A DNA stretch of 64,000 nucleotides from Herbihabitans rhizosphaerae (GTDB lineage: Bacteria; Actinomycetota; Actinomycetes; Mycobacteriales; Pseudonocardiaceae). Below are positions 1-8,326 of the stretch, in pieces (the stretch's first letter is position 1; every line of letters starts with the position of its first letter). The stretch spans positions 372,001 to 436,000 of the forward strand of contig NZ_SGWQ01000004.1 in NCBI RefSeq assembly GCF_004216555.1, written 5' to 3'. A program made the position numbers and the translations under genes. The notes below the pieces were generated by a model. It ran no database searches. It was not told the DNA's origin and saw nothing but the letters and a program-made list of their open reading frames with translations.

Positions 1-415
1 GGGTTCCGATGATCGGGTTGTCCGGCACGGTGTTGACGTCCACGGTCGGCGCGAAGTCCAGGTTGACGCCGGCCTGGGCCAGTTCGGCACCCAGTGACCG
101 GTAGACGCCGGCGGTCAGGTCCGGATCGTCGACGGCGCCTAGCGCGGCGTTGCCCGGGTACGGGCTCCCGGTGAGGTGCGCGAGCCGGGTGACGTCGCCA
201 CCCTCCTCGTCGGTGGCGATCAGCGGATCACCGGCCCGCCGCAGGGCACCGGTGAGCGCGGCCAGCCCGGCGGAGTCCGGCATGTTGCCGTTGATCGCGA
301 ACAGGGTCACGCCGGCCAGTCCGGCGTCCACCTCCCGCAGCAGCCAGTCCGGCGGGGCGTCGCCCGCGAACGAGGGCAACAGCGTGCTCCTGGCAAGGCT
401 TTCCAGCTCGGTCAT
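1..415 (-). CDS. GH3 beta-N-acetylhexosaminidase-like protein (N-terminal part)
   Basis: Partial gene; the C-terminal part lies beyond the left edge. The visible 138 residues start at an ATG and contain IATDEEGGDVTRL and NLDFAPTVDVN followed by NPIIGT, which are typical of the NagZ-type branch of glycoside hydrolase family 3 (cleavage of terminal beta-N-acetylhexosamine or related sugars). No signal peptide is visible at this start, so a cytoplasmic enzyme acting on imported oligosaccharides is likely. The start lies 5 bases after the stop of the upstream permease, so it is the last visible gene of the transporter operon. Family assignment is firm; the exact substrate is inferred from context. 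Confidence 0.85.
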   Translation of the reverse strand, partial: MTELESLARSTLLPSFAGDAPPDWLLREVDAGLAGVTLFAINGNMPDSAGLAALTGALRRAGDPLIATDEEGGDVTRLAHLTGSPYPGNAALGAVDDPDLTAGVYRSLGAELAQAGVNLDFAPTVDVNTVPDNPIIGT

Positions 416-420
416 TGCGT

Positions 421-1257
421 TTATCCCTTCACCGCTCCGGCGGTCAGCCCTGACACCATTCGTCTTTGCACGAGGAGGAAGAACAAGATCACCGGCACGG
501 TCAGCAGGGTGGACGCGGCCATGATCGGCCCCCACTCGTTGCCGCTACGGCCGAAGAAGTACTGCAACATGATCGGCAGCGTGTATTTCGCCTGGTCGTC
601 CAGGAACGTGAAGGCGAAAACGAACTCGTTCCACGCGGTGATGAACGAGAAGATGCTGGTCGCGATCAGCCCGGGCGTCACCAGCGGCAGCAGCACGCTG
701 AAAAACGCGCGCACCGGGCCGGCGCCGTCGATCAGCGCCGCCTCCTCCAATTCGCGTGGCACGGCCGCGACGAATGAGCGCAGCATCCAGATGGAGAACG
801 GCAGTGAGAAGGCGATGTACACCAGTGCGAGCCCGGCGAGATTGTCCAGCAGTGCCAACTGTTTGAGGTCCAGGAACAGCGGAATCACCAGCGCCTCGGC
901 CGGCACCATCTGCACGACCAGCAGCATCACCAGATAGGTGGTGCGGAATTTGAATCTGAACCGGACCAGCGCGACGGCGGCCAGCAGCGCGAGCAGTCCC
1001 GACGCCACGACGGTGACCAGCGCGAGTATGAGGCTGTTGCCGAGGTAACTCCAGAACGACGTGTTCGCGATTCCGCCGTTCAGCACGAAGTCGAAATGCC
1101 GGAATGTGGGGTCGCCGGGCAGCGGGCGCGGCGTGGTGCTGAAGATCTCCTCGTTCGGCTTCAACGCCGTGGAGACCATCCAGAACACCGGGAACACGGT
1201 CACCGCGAATACCGCGAGGCCGGTGGCGTTGACCAGAATTCGTGACCGTGACTTCAT
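421..1257 (-). CDS. CUT1-type sugar ABC transporter permease (MalG-like)
   Basis: 278 residues with about six hydrophobic segments and the binding-protein-dependent permease signature EEAALIDGAGPVRAFFSVLLP, where the EAA loop contacts the ATPase. It forms the channel together with the permease encoded just upstream, whose stop overlaps this start by 4 bases. There is no ATPase gene in the operon, as is common for actinomycete CUT1 systems that share an MsiK-type ATPase. With a NagZ-like hydrolase downstream and a chitinase nearby, the order binding protein-permease-permease-hydrolase resembles the dasABCD chitobiose system; this substrate guess is inference. Confidence 0.9.
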   Translation of the reverse strand: MKSRSRILVNATGLAVFAVTVFPVFWMVSTALKPNEEIFSTTPRPLPGDPTFRHFDFVLNGGIANTSFWSYLGNSLILALVTVVASGLLALLAAVALVRFRFKFRTTYLVMLLVVQMVPAEALVIPLFLDLKQLALLDNLAGLALVYIAFSLPFSIWMLRSFVAAVPRELEEAALIDGAGPVRAFFSVLLPLVTPGLIATSIFSFITAWNEFVFAFTFLDDQAKYTLPIMLQYFFGRSGNEWGPIMAASTLLTVPVILFFLLVQRRMVSGLTAGAVKG

Positions 1258-2165
1258 GCCAGTTCGCCCCGCCGCACCATCATTCGCACGTAGAGCGCGG
1301 TGACCACGAGCAGAATCACCGTGAGCACGGTCGCGATGGCCGATCCGAGCCCGAGTTTCGCGTTCATCGACCCGAATGCCTCCGCGTAGGCGAACAGCGA
1401 GAGGTTGTAGGCGTCGCGATTGGCGAGCCCGGACATCACGAACAGCTGGGTGAACACCTTGAAGTCCCAGATGATCGACAGCACCAGCAGTACCAGGAAA
1501 ATGGGGCGCAGCAGCGGAAAGGTGATGCGCCAGAATGTTCGCCAGGCACTCGCGCCGTCGACCTTCGCCGCTTCGAACAGCTCACCGGGAACGCTTTTCA
1601 GGCCGGCGAGCACCGATACCGCGACGAACGGAAAGGACTGCCACACCACGCACACGGTCAGCACGACATAGGTGGGAAACGGGCTGCCGAACCAGTTGTA
1701 ATCACGCCAGCCGCCGCCGACCAGAGCGTCCGGCAGCGCCTCGAGCACCCAGTTGGCCAGGCCGCCGGTGCTGCCGAAAAGCCAGGAGAACACGATGGCC
1801 GCGGTGATCGGCGGGGTGGCCCACGCGATCATCACGCCGCCGGCGACGAAGTTCGACATCCGGCCGCGCAACTGGTTCAGCAGCAGGCCCACCGCCGTCC
1901 CGACCGCCATCGTCAGGGTCACCGCCACCGCGGCGAACAGCACCGTGTGCATGAAACTCGACCAGAACAGATCGCTTTCCAGCACGGCGGTGTAGTTGTC
2001 GGTGCCGACCCATTGGGCCGGCTCTCCGCGCAGCTGGCGGTGTCCCACCTGCTGCGCGGAGAGCATCCCGATCTGGATCATCGGCCAGAACAGCAGGGCT
2101 CCGATGACGACCAGTGTCGGGAGGATCAGCAAGTACGGCGTGATCCGGGTGCGGGTTCGGATCAC
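1254..2165 (-). CDS. CUT1-type sugar ABC transporter permease (MalF-like)
   Basis: 303 residues, six or so membrane segments (first one near residues 10-30, LLILPTLVVIGALLF) and the EAA loop FEAAKVDGASAWRTFWRITF. This is the MalF-type partner of the downstream MalG-type permease. The stop codon of the binding-protein gene overlaps its start by 4 bases and its own end overlaps the next permease, which indicates translational coupling. Substrate cannot be read from the sequence; an amino sugar or oligosaccharide is suggested by the neighbouring hydrolase and chitinase. Confidence 0.9.
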   Translation of the reverse strand: MIRTRTRITPYLLILPTLVVIGALLFWPMIQIGMLSAQQVGHRQLRGEPAQWVGTDNYTAVLESDLFWSSFMHTVLFAAVAVTLTMAVGTAVGLLLNQLRGRMSNFVAGGVMIAWATPPITAAIVFSWLFGSTGGLANWVLEALPDALVGGGWRDYNWFGSPFPTYVVLTVCVVWQSFPFVAVSVLAGLKSVPGELFEAAKVDGASAWRTFWRITFPLLRPIFLVLLVLSIIWDFKVFTQLFVMSGLANRDAYNLSLFAYAEAFGSMNAKLGLGSAIATVLTVILLVVTALYVRMMVRRGELA

Positions 2166-3448
2166 GGGTTGAGCAACTGGCCGGCTTGCTGATCGGCCTG
2201 CTTACACGCGGTTTCCACCGACGCGCCTTGCATGACCTCCTTGACGGCGTTCGGGAGTACTTTCTTCGACTGTTCGTAGTCCGCCCAGCCCTTGCTCGTC
2301 GGCGTGAACCGCACACCGGCGTTGGCCGCGGTGGCGAACGCGCTCATGAGCGGATCGGACGCGTATCGGGAGCCGCGCAGCAGATCGGTGAACTGCGGGA
2401 GGAACTTCTGCGAATCGGCGAACACCTGGGCGTTGCGCTTGTTGTTGAGCACCGTGATGTAGTCGAACGACGCCTTCTTCGACTTGGTGGTCTGCCAAAT
2501 GGCGAGGTCCGATCCGCCGGAGAAGACCGGCGCCGTTCCTCCGGTCGGCCCGGGAACCGGGAAGGTGCCCCAGTTGGCCGAGTCGTCCTTGATCTGCTTC
2601 AGTTCCGGAAGCGCCCAGCTACCGTCGATGTACATGCCGAGCTGTCCGAGTGCGAAATCCTGTTGCGGACCTTGCAACTCGTTCTTGCCGACGTACTTGT
2701 CCGGCGCGACGCGTTCGGTCCGCACCAATCCGGTGTAGAACTCCAGCGCCTGGCGGGCTTTCGGATCGGCCAGCTTGCCGACCCATTTGTTGCCTTCCTT
2801 CGCGGCGATGTCTCCGCCGTTCGCCCAGACGAAACTGAGGATCGCGTTGGTCTGGTCGCTCGGCGCCGCGATTCCGGGCACCTTCTTCGTGTCCTGGATC
2901 TTGCGGGCCGCCGCCACGAGTTCCGGCCAGCTCTTCGGAACGGCGATGTTCAGTTCGGCGAACCAGTCCTTTCGGTACCAGACCGCCCGTACGCCGCCGT
3001 ACCACGGAACGGCGTAGGTCTTGCCGTTCGCCTGGTCGTTGGCCAGTGCCCCCTTGTTGAGATCCTTGCCCTCCGGCCACGCGTTGACCTCCGCGCTGAT
3101 GTCGGCCAGATTCCCCTGTTCGATGTGGGACTGCACATCGGTGTTGCCGATCTCGGTCACGTCCGGACCCTCACCGCCGGCCGCGGCCTTCTGGAACGCC
3201 GTCGCCGCCTGGGACCACGGCACGTACTTGATCACGACGTCGGTGTTCGGGTAGTTCTTGCGGAACTCGGCTTCGACGCCGTCCAGGAAGGTGGTCTGCT
3301 CAGGGCTGCCGGGGCCCATCTGCCACACGGTGAGGATCGGAGGTGGGCCACCGTCGCCGGCGGCGCCGTCGGTGGAACCGGTGCTCGAACCGCACCCGGT
3401 GACCACCAAAGCCAGTGCGGCAAGTGCCGCGAGTCTGCTGGTCTTCAC
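2162..3448 (-). CDS. extracellular sugar-binding lipoprotein
   Basis: 428 residues. The N-terminus has a lipoprotein signal peptide with lipobox VTGC (Cys19), so the mature protein is lipid-anchored outside the membrane. The body is a family 1 solute-binding protein: ILTVWQMG start of the fold, GPDVTEIGNTDV, YAVPWYGGVRAVWYRKDWF, and FALGQLGMYIDGSW. It delivers sugar to the two permeases downstream. It is the first gene of the operon and is divergent from a ROK repressor gene; the 119-base gap holds a perfect dyad that is probably the control site. Chitobiose or N-acetylglucosamine is the likeliest ligand from context only. Confidence 0.9.
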   Translation of the reverse strand: MKTSRLAALAALALVVTGCGSSTGSTDGAAGDGGPPPILTVWQMGPGSPEQTTFLDGVEAEFRKNYPNTDVVIKYVPWSQAATAFQKAAAGGEGPDVTEIGNTDVQSHIEQGNLADISAEVNAWPEGKDLNKGALANDQANGKTYAVPWYGGVRAVWYRKDWFAELNIAVPKSWPELVAAARKIQDTKKVPGIAAPSDQTNAILSFVWANGGDIAAKEGNKWVGKLADPKARQALEFYTGLVRTERVAPDKYVGKNELQGPQQDFALGQLGMYIDGSWALPELKQIKDDSANWGTFPVPGPTGGTAPVFSGGSDLAIWQTTKSKKASFDYITVLNNKRNAQVFADSQKFLPQFTDLLRGSRYASDPLMSAFATAANAGVRFTPTSKGWADYEQSKKVLPNAVKEVMQGASVETACKQADQQAGQLLNP

Positions 3449-3528
3449 TGCCGCGACTCCCTTCGACGCACCACCTGCCTGCCTGCCGGTGTCTGCGTGG
3501 ATGGTGTGGGATGTTCGGGTAAACTAAC

Positions 3529-3541
3529 AGGAAACTTTCCT
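3529..3541. promoter_or_regulatory. dyad operator AGGAAA-C-TTTCCT
   Basis: Perfect 6-1-6 inverted repeat in the 119-base gap between the divergent transporter operon and the ROK gene, 27 bases before the ROK start. Position and symmetry suit an operator for the adjacent ROK repressor, controlling both directions. No binding data; inference from position. Confidence 0.55.
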
Positions 3542-3567
3542 AAATAAAACCCTCGAGGAGGATCGGG

Positions 3568-4755
3568 ATGACGACACGGCCGGGCACGCCCCGCCTGCTG
3601 CGCGAGCTCAACGACCGGGCCGCGCTGGAGCTCCTGGTCCGCTCCGGGCCGCTGACCAGGGCGCAGATCGGCGAGCAGACCGGCCTGTCCAAGGTCACCG
3701 CGTCCCAGTTGCTGACCCGCCTCGAGGAACGCGGGCTCGTCGAAGTGGTCGGGCAGCAGGGCGGCGGGCGCGGTCCGAGCGCGCTGCTGTACGGCGTGAA
3801 CCCGGTCAGCGCGTACGTGGCCGGCCTCGACGTCGGCCCGGACACGGTCACGGTCGGCATCGCCGACATCACCGGCGCGGTGGCCGCCGAGATCACCGTG
3901 GATCCCAACGGCGACGCCGATCCCGTTCGGGTCGTGCACGAGGCGGTGACCAGGGCGTGCGACACCGCCGGCATCGCCGAGTCGCGGCTGCGCGCGGTGG
4001 TGATCGGCACGCCCGGCGTGGTCGACCCGCGCACCGGCGACGTGCAGTTCGTGTTCGACCTTCCGCAGTGGCACGAGGGTGTCCTTGACGCGCTGCGCAA
4101 CGATCTTCGCCGGCCGGTGCGGATCGAGAACGACGTGAACCTGGTGACCGTCGCGGAGGCGGAGTACGGGTTCGGCGGGCGGGCCGGGGCGGGTTCCGGC
4201 GACTTCGCGCTGGTGTGGATCGACCGCGGTGTCGGCCTCGGCGTGATGATCGGCGGCCGGCTGCACCGGGGCCTGTCCGGCGCGGCGGGGGAGATCGGCT
4301 ACCTGCCGGTGCCCGGGGTCGGACTGCCCAACACGATCAGGGAATCGGCGTCCACCGGCCTGCCCGCACTCGGCGGCGGGTTCGGCTCGCTGGTCAGCGC
4401 GGACGCCGTGCTGGACCTGGCGCGCACGCACGGCATCGACGCGGCGACGGCGACCGACGCCGTGACGGCCGCGGTGGACGGTTCGGTGGACGCGTTCTTG
4501 GACGAGCTGGCCCTGCGGATCTCCTACGGCGTGGCCGCGGTGAACATCGTGCTCGACCCCGGCGCGCTGGTGCTGGCCGGCGCGCTTGGCCGTGCCGGCG
4601 GGGCGGACCTGGCCGACCGGGTGGCCCGCGAGGTCGGCCGGATCTCGCCGACCGAGCCCACGGTCACGCCGAGCGAGGTGACCGGCAACCCGGTGCTGCG
4701 GGGCGCGTTGCACGCCGCCGTGGACCGAGCCCGCGACGAGGTCTTCTCGGGCTAA
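3568..4755 (+). CDS. ROK-family transcriptional repressor
   Basis: 395 residues, start ATG preceded by GAGGAGG about 6 bases upstream. Residues about 10-70 form a MarR-like winged helix (ELLVRSGPLTRAQIGEQTGLSKVTASQLLTRL written here only in part: LTRAQIGEQTGLSKVT). The rest is an ASKHA sugar-kinase-like fold with GLDVGPDTVTVGIAD, VVIGTPGVVDPRTG, and IENDVNLVTVAEAEYGFGG. The cysteine-rich ROK zinc motif (CGxxGCxE) is not present; at that place it reads VPGVGLPNT. It is divergent from the CUT1 sugar transporter and most likely represses it until a sugar binds. Confidence 0.88.
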   Translation: MTTRPGTPRLLRELNDRAALELLVRSGPLTRAQIGEQTGLSKVTASQLLTRLEERGLVEVVGQQGGGRGPSALLYGVNPVSAYVAGLDVGPDTVTVGIADITGAVAAEITVDPNGDADPVRVVHEAVTRACDTAGIAESRLRAVVIGTPGVVDPRTGDVQFVFDLPQWHEGVLDALRNDLRRPVRIENDVNLVTVAEAEYGFGGRAGAGSGDFALVWIDRGVGLGVMIGGRLHRGLSGAAGEIGYLPVPGVGLPNTIRESASTGLPALGGGFGSLVSADAVLDLARTHGIDAATATDAVTAAVDGSVDAFLDELALRISYGVAAVNIVLDPGALVLAGALGRAGGADLADRVAREVGRISPTEPTVTPSEVTGNPVLRGALHAAVDRARDEVFSG

Positions 4756-4878
4756 CGGGCTACTCCATCCGTGTGCTCCGGCGGTGTGAGGGGTTGACCG
4801 ATGGCCCCTGATCCGGCTACGCCTGGGAACGCACCGCCTGCCCTGTGTGTCGCGTCTGCCCTGCAGCGAGGGAACGCG

Positions 4879-6129
4879 ATGTCCAAGATCAAGAAACGGC
4901 TGGTGGCCCTGGCCGCCGGAGTCGTGGCGCTGACGCTCGGCGTCACGGTGGCTCCGGCGAACGGCGCGGCCGCGGCACCCGATGCCGCGCCCGCCAGCAC
5001 GTCAGAAGCCGCACCGGCCGCCGCCGGAAAGCTGCTCGGCTATTTCACCGAATGGGGCGTGTACGCCCGCAATTACCACGTCAAGAACATCAAGACGTCC
5101 GGTTCGGCCGACAAGCTCACGCACATCAACTACGCGTTCGGAAACGTCACCAACGGCCAGTGCGCGATCGGTGACGCCTATGCCGACTACGACAAGTTCT
5201 ACGACGCCAACGCGAGCGTCGACGGCACGCCGGACACCTGGGATCCCGGCGCACTGCGCGGCAATTTCAACCAACTGCGCAAATTGAAGAAACTGAACCC
5301 GAACATCAAGGTGTTGTGGTCCTTCGGCGGCTGGACCTGGTCCGGCAACTTCGGGCAGGCGGCGGCGAATCCGGCCGCGTTCGCGGAGTCGTGCCACAAG
5401 TTGGTCGAGGACCCGCGCTGGGCCGACGTGTTCGACGGGATCGACATCGACTGGGAGTACCCGAACGCCTGCGGGCTGACGTGTGACGAGAGTGGGTTCG
5501 ACGCGTTTCCGAAGCTGATGTCCGCGCTGCGCACCAGGTTCGGCGGCGATCTGGTCACCGCCGCGATCACCGCGGACGCGACCGAGGGCGGCAAGATCGA
5601 CGCGGCGGACTACGCCGGCGCGGCGAGCCACGTCGACTGGTACAACGTGATGACCTACGACTTCTTCGGCGGCTGGGCCCCGCAAGGACCGACCGCGCCG
5701 CATTCGCCGCTGACCTCCTGGCCCGGAATCCCGATTCAGGGATTCCATTCCGACGCGGCGATCCAGAAACTGAAGGGGAAGGGCATTTCGGCCGACAAAC
5801 TGTTGCTCGGCCTCGGTTTCTACGGACGCGGCTGGACCGGTGTCAGCCAGGCCGCACCGGGTGGCACGGCCACCGGGCCCGCCCAGGGAACCTACGAACA
5901 GGGAATCGACGACTACAAGGTGCTGAAGAACAAATGTCCGTCGAACGGAACCGTCGCCGGGACCGCCTACGCCCATTGTGGCAACAACTGGTGGAGCTAC
6001 GACACTCCGGCCACGATCGGCGGCAAAATGGGTTACAGCCGCCAACAGGGACTCGGCGGCGCCTTTTTCTGGGAGCTGTCCGGCGACACCACCAACGGTG
6101 AGTTGATCAGCGCGATCGCCGGCGGCTGA
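4879..6129 (+). CDS. secreted GH18 chitinase
   Basis: 416 residues from an ATG with GAGGGA 5-6 bases upstream; an in-frame ATG at 4801 would place 26 extra residues before the signal peptide and has no good ribosome site. Residues 1-32 are a Sec signal peptide with an alanine-rich cleavage region. The catalytic domain has LLGYFTEWGVYARNY, the SxGG-type strand SFGGWTWS, and the GH18 catalytic motif DGIDIDWEYP (DxxDxDxE, with the last Glu as acid). No separate chitin-binding domain is seen, so it is a catalytic-domain-only enzyme. It should hydrolyse chitin outside the cell and supply oligosaccharides to the importer encoded next to it. A strong hairpin follows. Confidence 0.93.
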   Translation: MSKIKKRLVALAAGVVALTLGVTVAPANGAAAAPDAAPASTSEAAPAAAGKLLGYFTEWGVYARNYHVKNIKTSGSADKLTHINYAFGNVTNGQCAIGDAYADYDKFYDANASVDGTPDTWDPGALRGNFNQLRKLKKLNPNIKVLWSFGGWTWSGNFGQAAANPAAFAESCHKLVEDPRWADVFDGIDIDWEYPNACGLTCDESGFDAFPKLMSALRTRFGGDLVTAAITADATEGGKIDAADYAGAASHVDWYNVMTYDFFGGWAPQGPTAPHSPLTSWPGIPIQGFHSDAAIQKLKGKGISADKLLLGLGFYGRGWTGVSQAAPGGTATGPAQGTYEQGIDDYKVLKNKCPSNGTVAGTAYAHCGNNWWSYDTPATIGGKMGYSRQQGLGGAFFWELSGDTTNGELISAIAGG

Positions 6130-6140
6130 CCTCCTGACAG

Positions 6141-6180
6141 GCCCGCGAGCCCCACAGCCAGGCGCGGGGGGCTCGCGGGC
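6141..6180. terminator. bidirectional hairpin terminator
   Basis: Perfect 13-base inverted repeat (left arm GCCCGCGAGCCCC at 6141-6153, right arm at 6168-6180) between the convergent chitinase and serine-hydrolase genes. It is GC-rich without a T run, as is usual in actinomycetes. It can serve both strands. Confidence 0.8.
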
Positions 6181-6188
6181 CACCAGGG

Positions 6189-7370
6189 TCAGCTGCTCCG
6201 CAGGCACTCGCGCACGGCCGTGACGAGGTTGGCCGCGCGCGGATCGGGCTCCATGCCCTGCACGATGTGGTTCATGACGTAGCCGACGGCGAGGCCGGTG
6301 TCCGGGTCGGCGAATCCGATCGACCCGCCGAGGCCGGAGAAGCCGAACATGGTCGGCGGCAGCCAGGGCGACTGGTCGGTCCAGAGCGCGTAGCCGGTGG
6401 TCCAGCGGACCGGCGTGCGAGTGATGCGGTCGATTCCCGCCGCCTGCTCGGTCGTGGCCTCCTTCAATGCGGACGGGCCGAACACGCGGTGCCCGTCGAT
6501 CTCGCCGATGAGCGCCGCGTAGAACGTGGCGAGCGCGCGGGCGGTGCACACGCCGTTGGTGGCGGGCACCTCGGCGGCCAGCACGGTGGGGTCGTTGTTG
6601 TCCGGGCGAGGGTCCACGCAGGCGTAGGAGCGCAGGGTGAGCGAGGTCGGGTCGGTGTAGGCGGTGATGAAGTCGCGCATCGGCTCGGGGAGCGCGTCGA
6701 GGTCCATCCCGGCCAGCGCGTCCGGATCGGGCGTGGGCTCGATCAGCGGGGCGACCCGGTGGTGTTCGGACTCCGGGAGCCCGATCCAGAAATCCAGCCC
6801 GAGTGGTTCGGCGATCTCGTCGCGGAAGAACGAGCCGAGGCTTTTACCCGACACTCGGCGCACGACCTCGCCGACGAGCCAGCCGAAGGTGAGCGCGTGG
6901 TAGCCGTGCTCGCTGCCGGGCGTCCAGGACGGTCGCTGGGCCGCGAGCGCCTCGGCCATCGGCGTCCAAGTCAGCGCGCCGGCCAGCGACAGCGGCTGAT
7001 CGAGCACCGGCAGGCCGGCCTGGTGGGAGAGCAGCCAGCGCACCGGGATGTCCTGCTTGCCGGCCGCGGCGAACTCCGGCCAGTACTCGGCGACCGGCGC
7101 GTCCAGGTCCAGGTCGCCGCGCTCGGCGAGCACCAGCGCGCACGCGGACGTCGCGCCCTTGGTGGTGGAGTACACCGCCTGCAGCGTGTCGTGCCGCCAG
7201 GGGCGATCGTGCTCCGGATCGGCCAGCCCGCCCCACAGATCGACCACCTTCTCGCCACGCAGATAGACGCACAGCGCGGCGCCGATCTCCTTGCCGTCGG
7301 TGAAGTTCGCGGCGAAGGCGTCGCGGACCGCGTCGAACGCGGGTGCTGTCACACCATCGATGTCGGGCAC
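6189..7370 (-). CDS. beta-lactamase-fold serine hydrolase (EstB-like)
   Basis: 393 residues, GTG start one base past the stop of the TetR gene upstream. The class C beta-lactamase/DD-peptidase fold is shown by the catalytic SxxK motif in AVYSTTKGATS (Ser about residue 66), by the Y-x-x-L stretch EHGYHALTFGWLVGEVVRRV, and by the C-terminal GFSGLGGSIGFADP strand. No signal peptide is visible, so it is probably a cytoplasmic esterase rather than a secreted beta-lactamase. It is co-transcribed with the TetR gene, which probably controls it. Substrate unknown. Confidence 0.88.
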   Translation of the reverse strand: MPDIDGVTAPAFDAVRDAFAANFTDGKEIGAALCVYLRGEKVVDLWGGLADPEHDRPWRHDTLQAVYSTTKGATSACALVLAERGDLDLDAPVAEYWPEFAAAGKQDIPVRWLLSHQAGLPVLDQPLSLAGALTWTPMAEALAAQRPSWTPGSEHGYHALTFGWLVGEVVRRVSGKSLGSFFRDEIAEPLGLDFWIGLPESEHHRVAPLIEPTPDPDALAGMDLDALPEPMRDFITAYTDPTSLTLRSYACVDPRPDNNDPTVLAAEVPATNGVCTARALATFYAALIGEIDGHRVFGPSALKEATTEQAAGIDRITRTPVRWTTGYALWTDQSPWLPPTMFGFSGLGGSIGFADPDTGLAVGYVMNHIVQGMEPDPRAANLVTAVRECLRSS

Positions 7371-7997
7371 TCAGGTCTCCTTGTCATGGGTGGCGCGGAC
7401 CGCGTGCTCGCACACGGCCACCAGTTCGCGTGTGTAACCGGCAAGATCGAGATCCGGCTCGGTGAGCAGGTGCTGCAGCGCGCCGGAGAGCAGCTGGCGG
7501 ATGATCACCGCCACGGTGCGCGGGGGGAACTCGCGGAACTCGCCGTCGCGCTGGCCGCGGGCGAGCAGCCCCTCCAGGCCGTCCAACTCCGCGGCGTTGG
7601 GCTCGTCGAACCAGCGGCCGCGCGCCTCGGGGTGGCCAAGGAGAATCTGCACCAGCGCCTTCATGTGCGAGCGATGCGTGTCGTAGAAGGCGATGCTTCC
7701 TTCGATGTAGCCGCGCAGCGTCTCCATCGCGGTGGCCGCCGCGTCCGCTCGCGGTCGGACCACGGCGCCGCCGACGGCGTAGACCTCGGCGACCACCTGT
7801 TCGATCAGGTCGTCCTTGCCCGCGAAGTGGTACGAGATCAACCCGGGGCTGCTCAGCCCGGCGCGCTTCGCGATCCGTGCGAACGACGCGCGCCCGTAGC
7901 CCAGCTCGGCGATGGTCTCGATCGCGGCCGTCACGATCTGCTTGCGCCGTGCGGCCTCCGTGAACGTCAGTTCACTCGGACCAGGATTAGGTTGCAC
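7371..7997 (-). CDS. TetR-family transcriptional regulator
   Basis: 208 residues. The HTH is at residues about 15-60 (RKQIVTAAIETIAELGYG, then FARIAKRAGLSSPGLISYHF), which is a standard TetR N-terminus; the rest is the ligand-binding helical domain. The GTG start lies inside a perfect dyad (TTAGGT-N6-ACCTAA) that is very likely its own operator, so binding would block transcription and translation initiation of its own operon, which includes the downstream serine hydrolase. Ligand unknown. Confidence 0.9.
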   Translation of the reverse strand: MQPNPGPSELTFTEAARRKQIVTAAIETIAELGYGRASFARIAKRAGLSSPGLISYHFAGKDDLIEQVVAEVYAVGGAVVRPRADAAATAMETLRGYIEGSIAFYDTHRSHMKALVQILLGHPEARGRWFDEPNAAELDGLEGLLARGQRDGEFREFPPRTVAVIIRQLLSGALQHLLTEPDLDLAGYTRELVAVCEHAVRATHDKET

Positions 7998-8004
7998 GAC
8001 CTAA
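7987..8004. promoter_or_regulatory. TetR operator overlapping its own start codon
   Basis: Perfect inverted repeat TTAGGT-N6-ACCTAA. The GTG start of the TetR gene (complement of 7995-7997) falls inside the 6-base spacer. No room is left for a ribosome site outside the dyad, which fits a leaderless or nearly leaderless mRNA that is auto-repressed. Confidence 0.65.
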
Positions 8005-8029
8005 AACTAGTACGACTGTCAAACGTGCC

Positions 8030-8221
8030 ATGCTGGGCGTCTCGGTCGCCAGCCGGAGCCCGGGTGGTGTCGCGGACGGTGTCATGGTGTCGATCGAGGA
8101 GGTCAACGGCGCGCCCGCGCTGCTCGGCTGGGTCGGGCCGGTCCTGGTCGGCGTGCTCGTCCCGAACATCGCCGACGGGCGGATCACGTTCGACGAGTTC
8201 CTGGCCGGGAGCAGCCGATGA
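8030..8221 (+). pseudogene. possible remnant of an ECF sigma factor C-terminal (SnoaL-like) domain
   Basis: 63-codon open frame divergent from the TetR gene. The segment EVNGAPALLGWVGPVLVGVL then IADGRI resembles the very C-terminal strand pair of SigJ/ECF41-type sigma factors, where a SnoaL-like domain ends in VNG-x-P...G...DG-I. No sigma region 2 or 4 is present upstream, so if the likeness is real this is a 3' relic. It could also be a short expressed protein of unknown role. Low certainty. Confidence 0.35.
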
Positions 8222-8236
8222 GCCGGGTGCACGTTT

Positions 8237-8323
8237 CGCGAGTCCCGCGCTCAGACACCCCGAGTCCCGCGCTCCGCATCGTGCGGAGCGCGGGACTCAC
8301 CGGTGCACAGCGCGGGACTCGCG
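8237..8323. repeat. nested palindromic intergenic repeat, copy 1
   Basis: 87-base element built of four copies of GAGTCCCGCG/CGCGGGACTC. An outer perfect 15-base stem (8237-8251 with 8309-8323) encloses a perfect 17-base stem with a 3-base loop (8262-8278 with 8282-8298). It sits between a plus-strand frame end and the convergent GH64 end. A related element with the same layout is at 62204-62288, again between convergent gene ends. It may act as a bidirectional terminator and may be a dispersed repeat family. Confidence 0.85.
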
Positions 8324-8326
8324 CGT

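Noticed and set aside
4756-4878. A DasR-type operator in front of the chitinase
   Set aside because: No sequence close to ACTGGTCTAGACCACT is present in the gap; chitinase control here is not evident.
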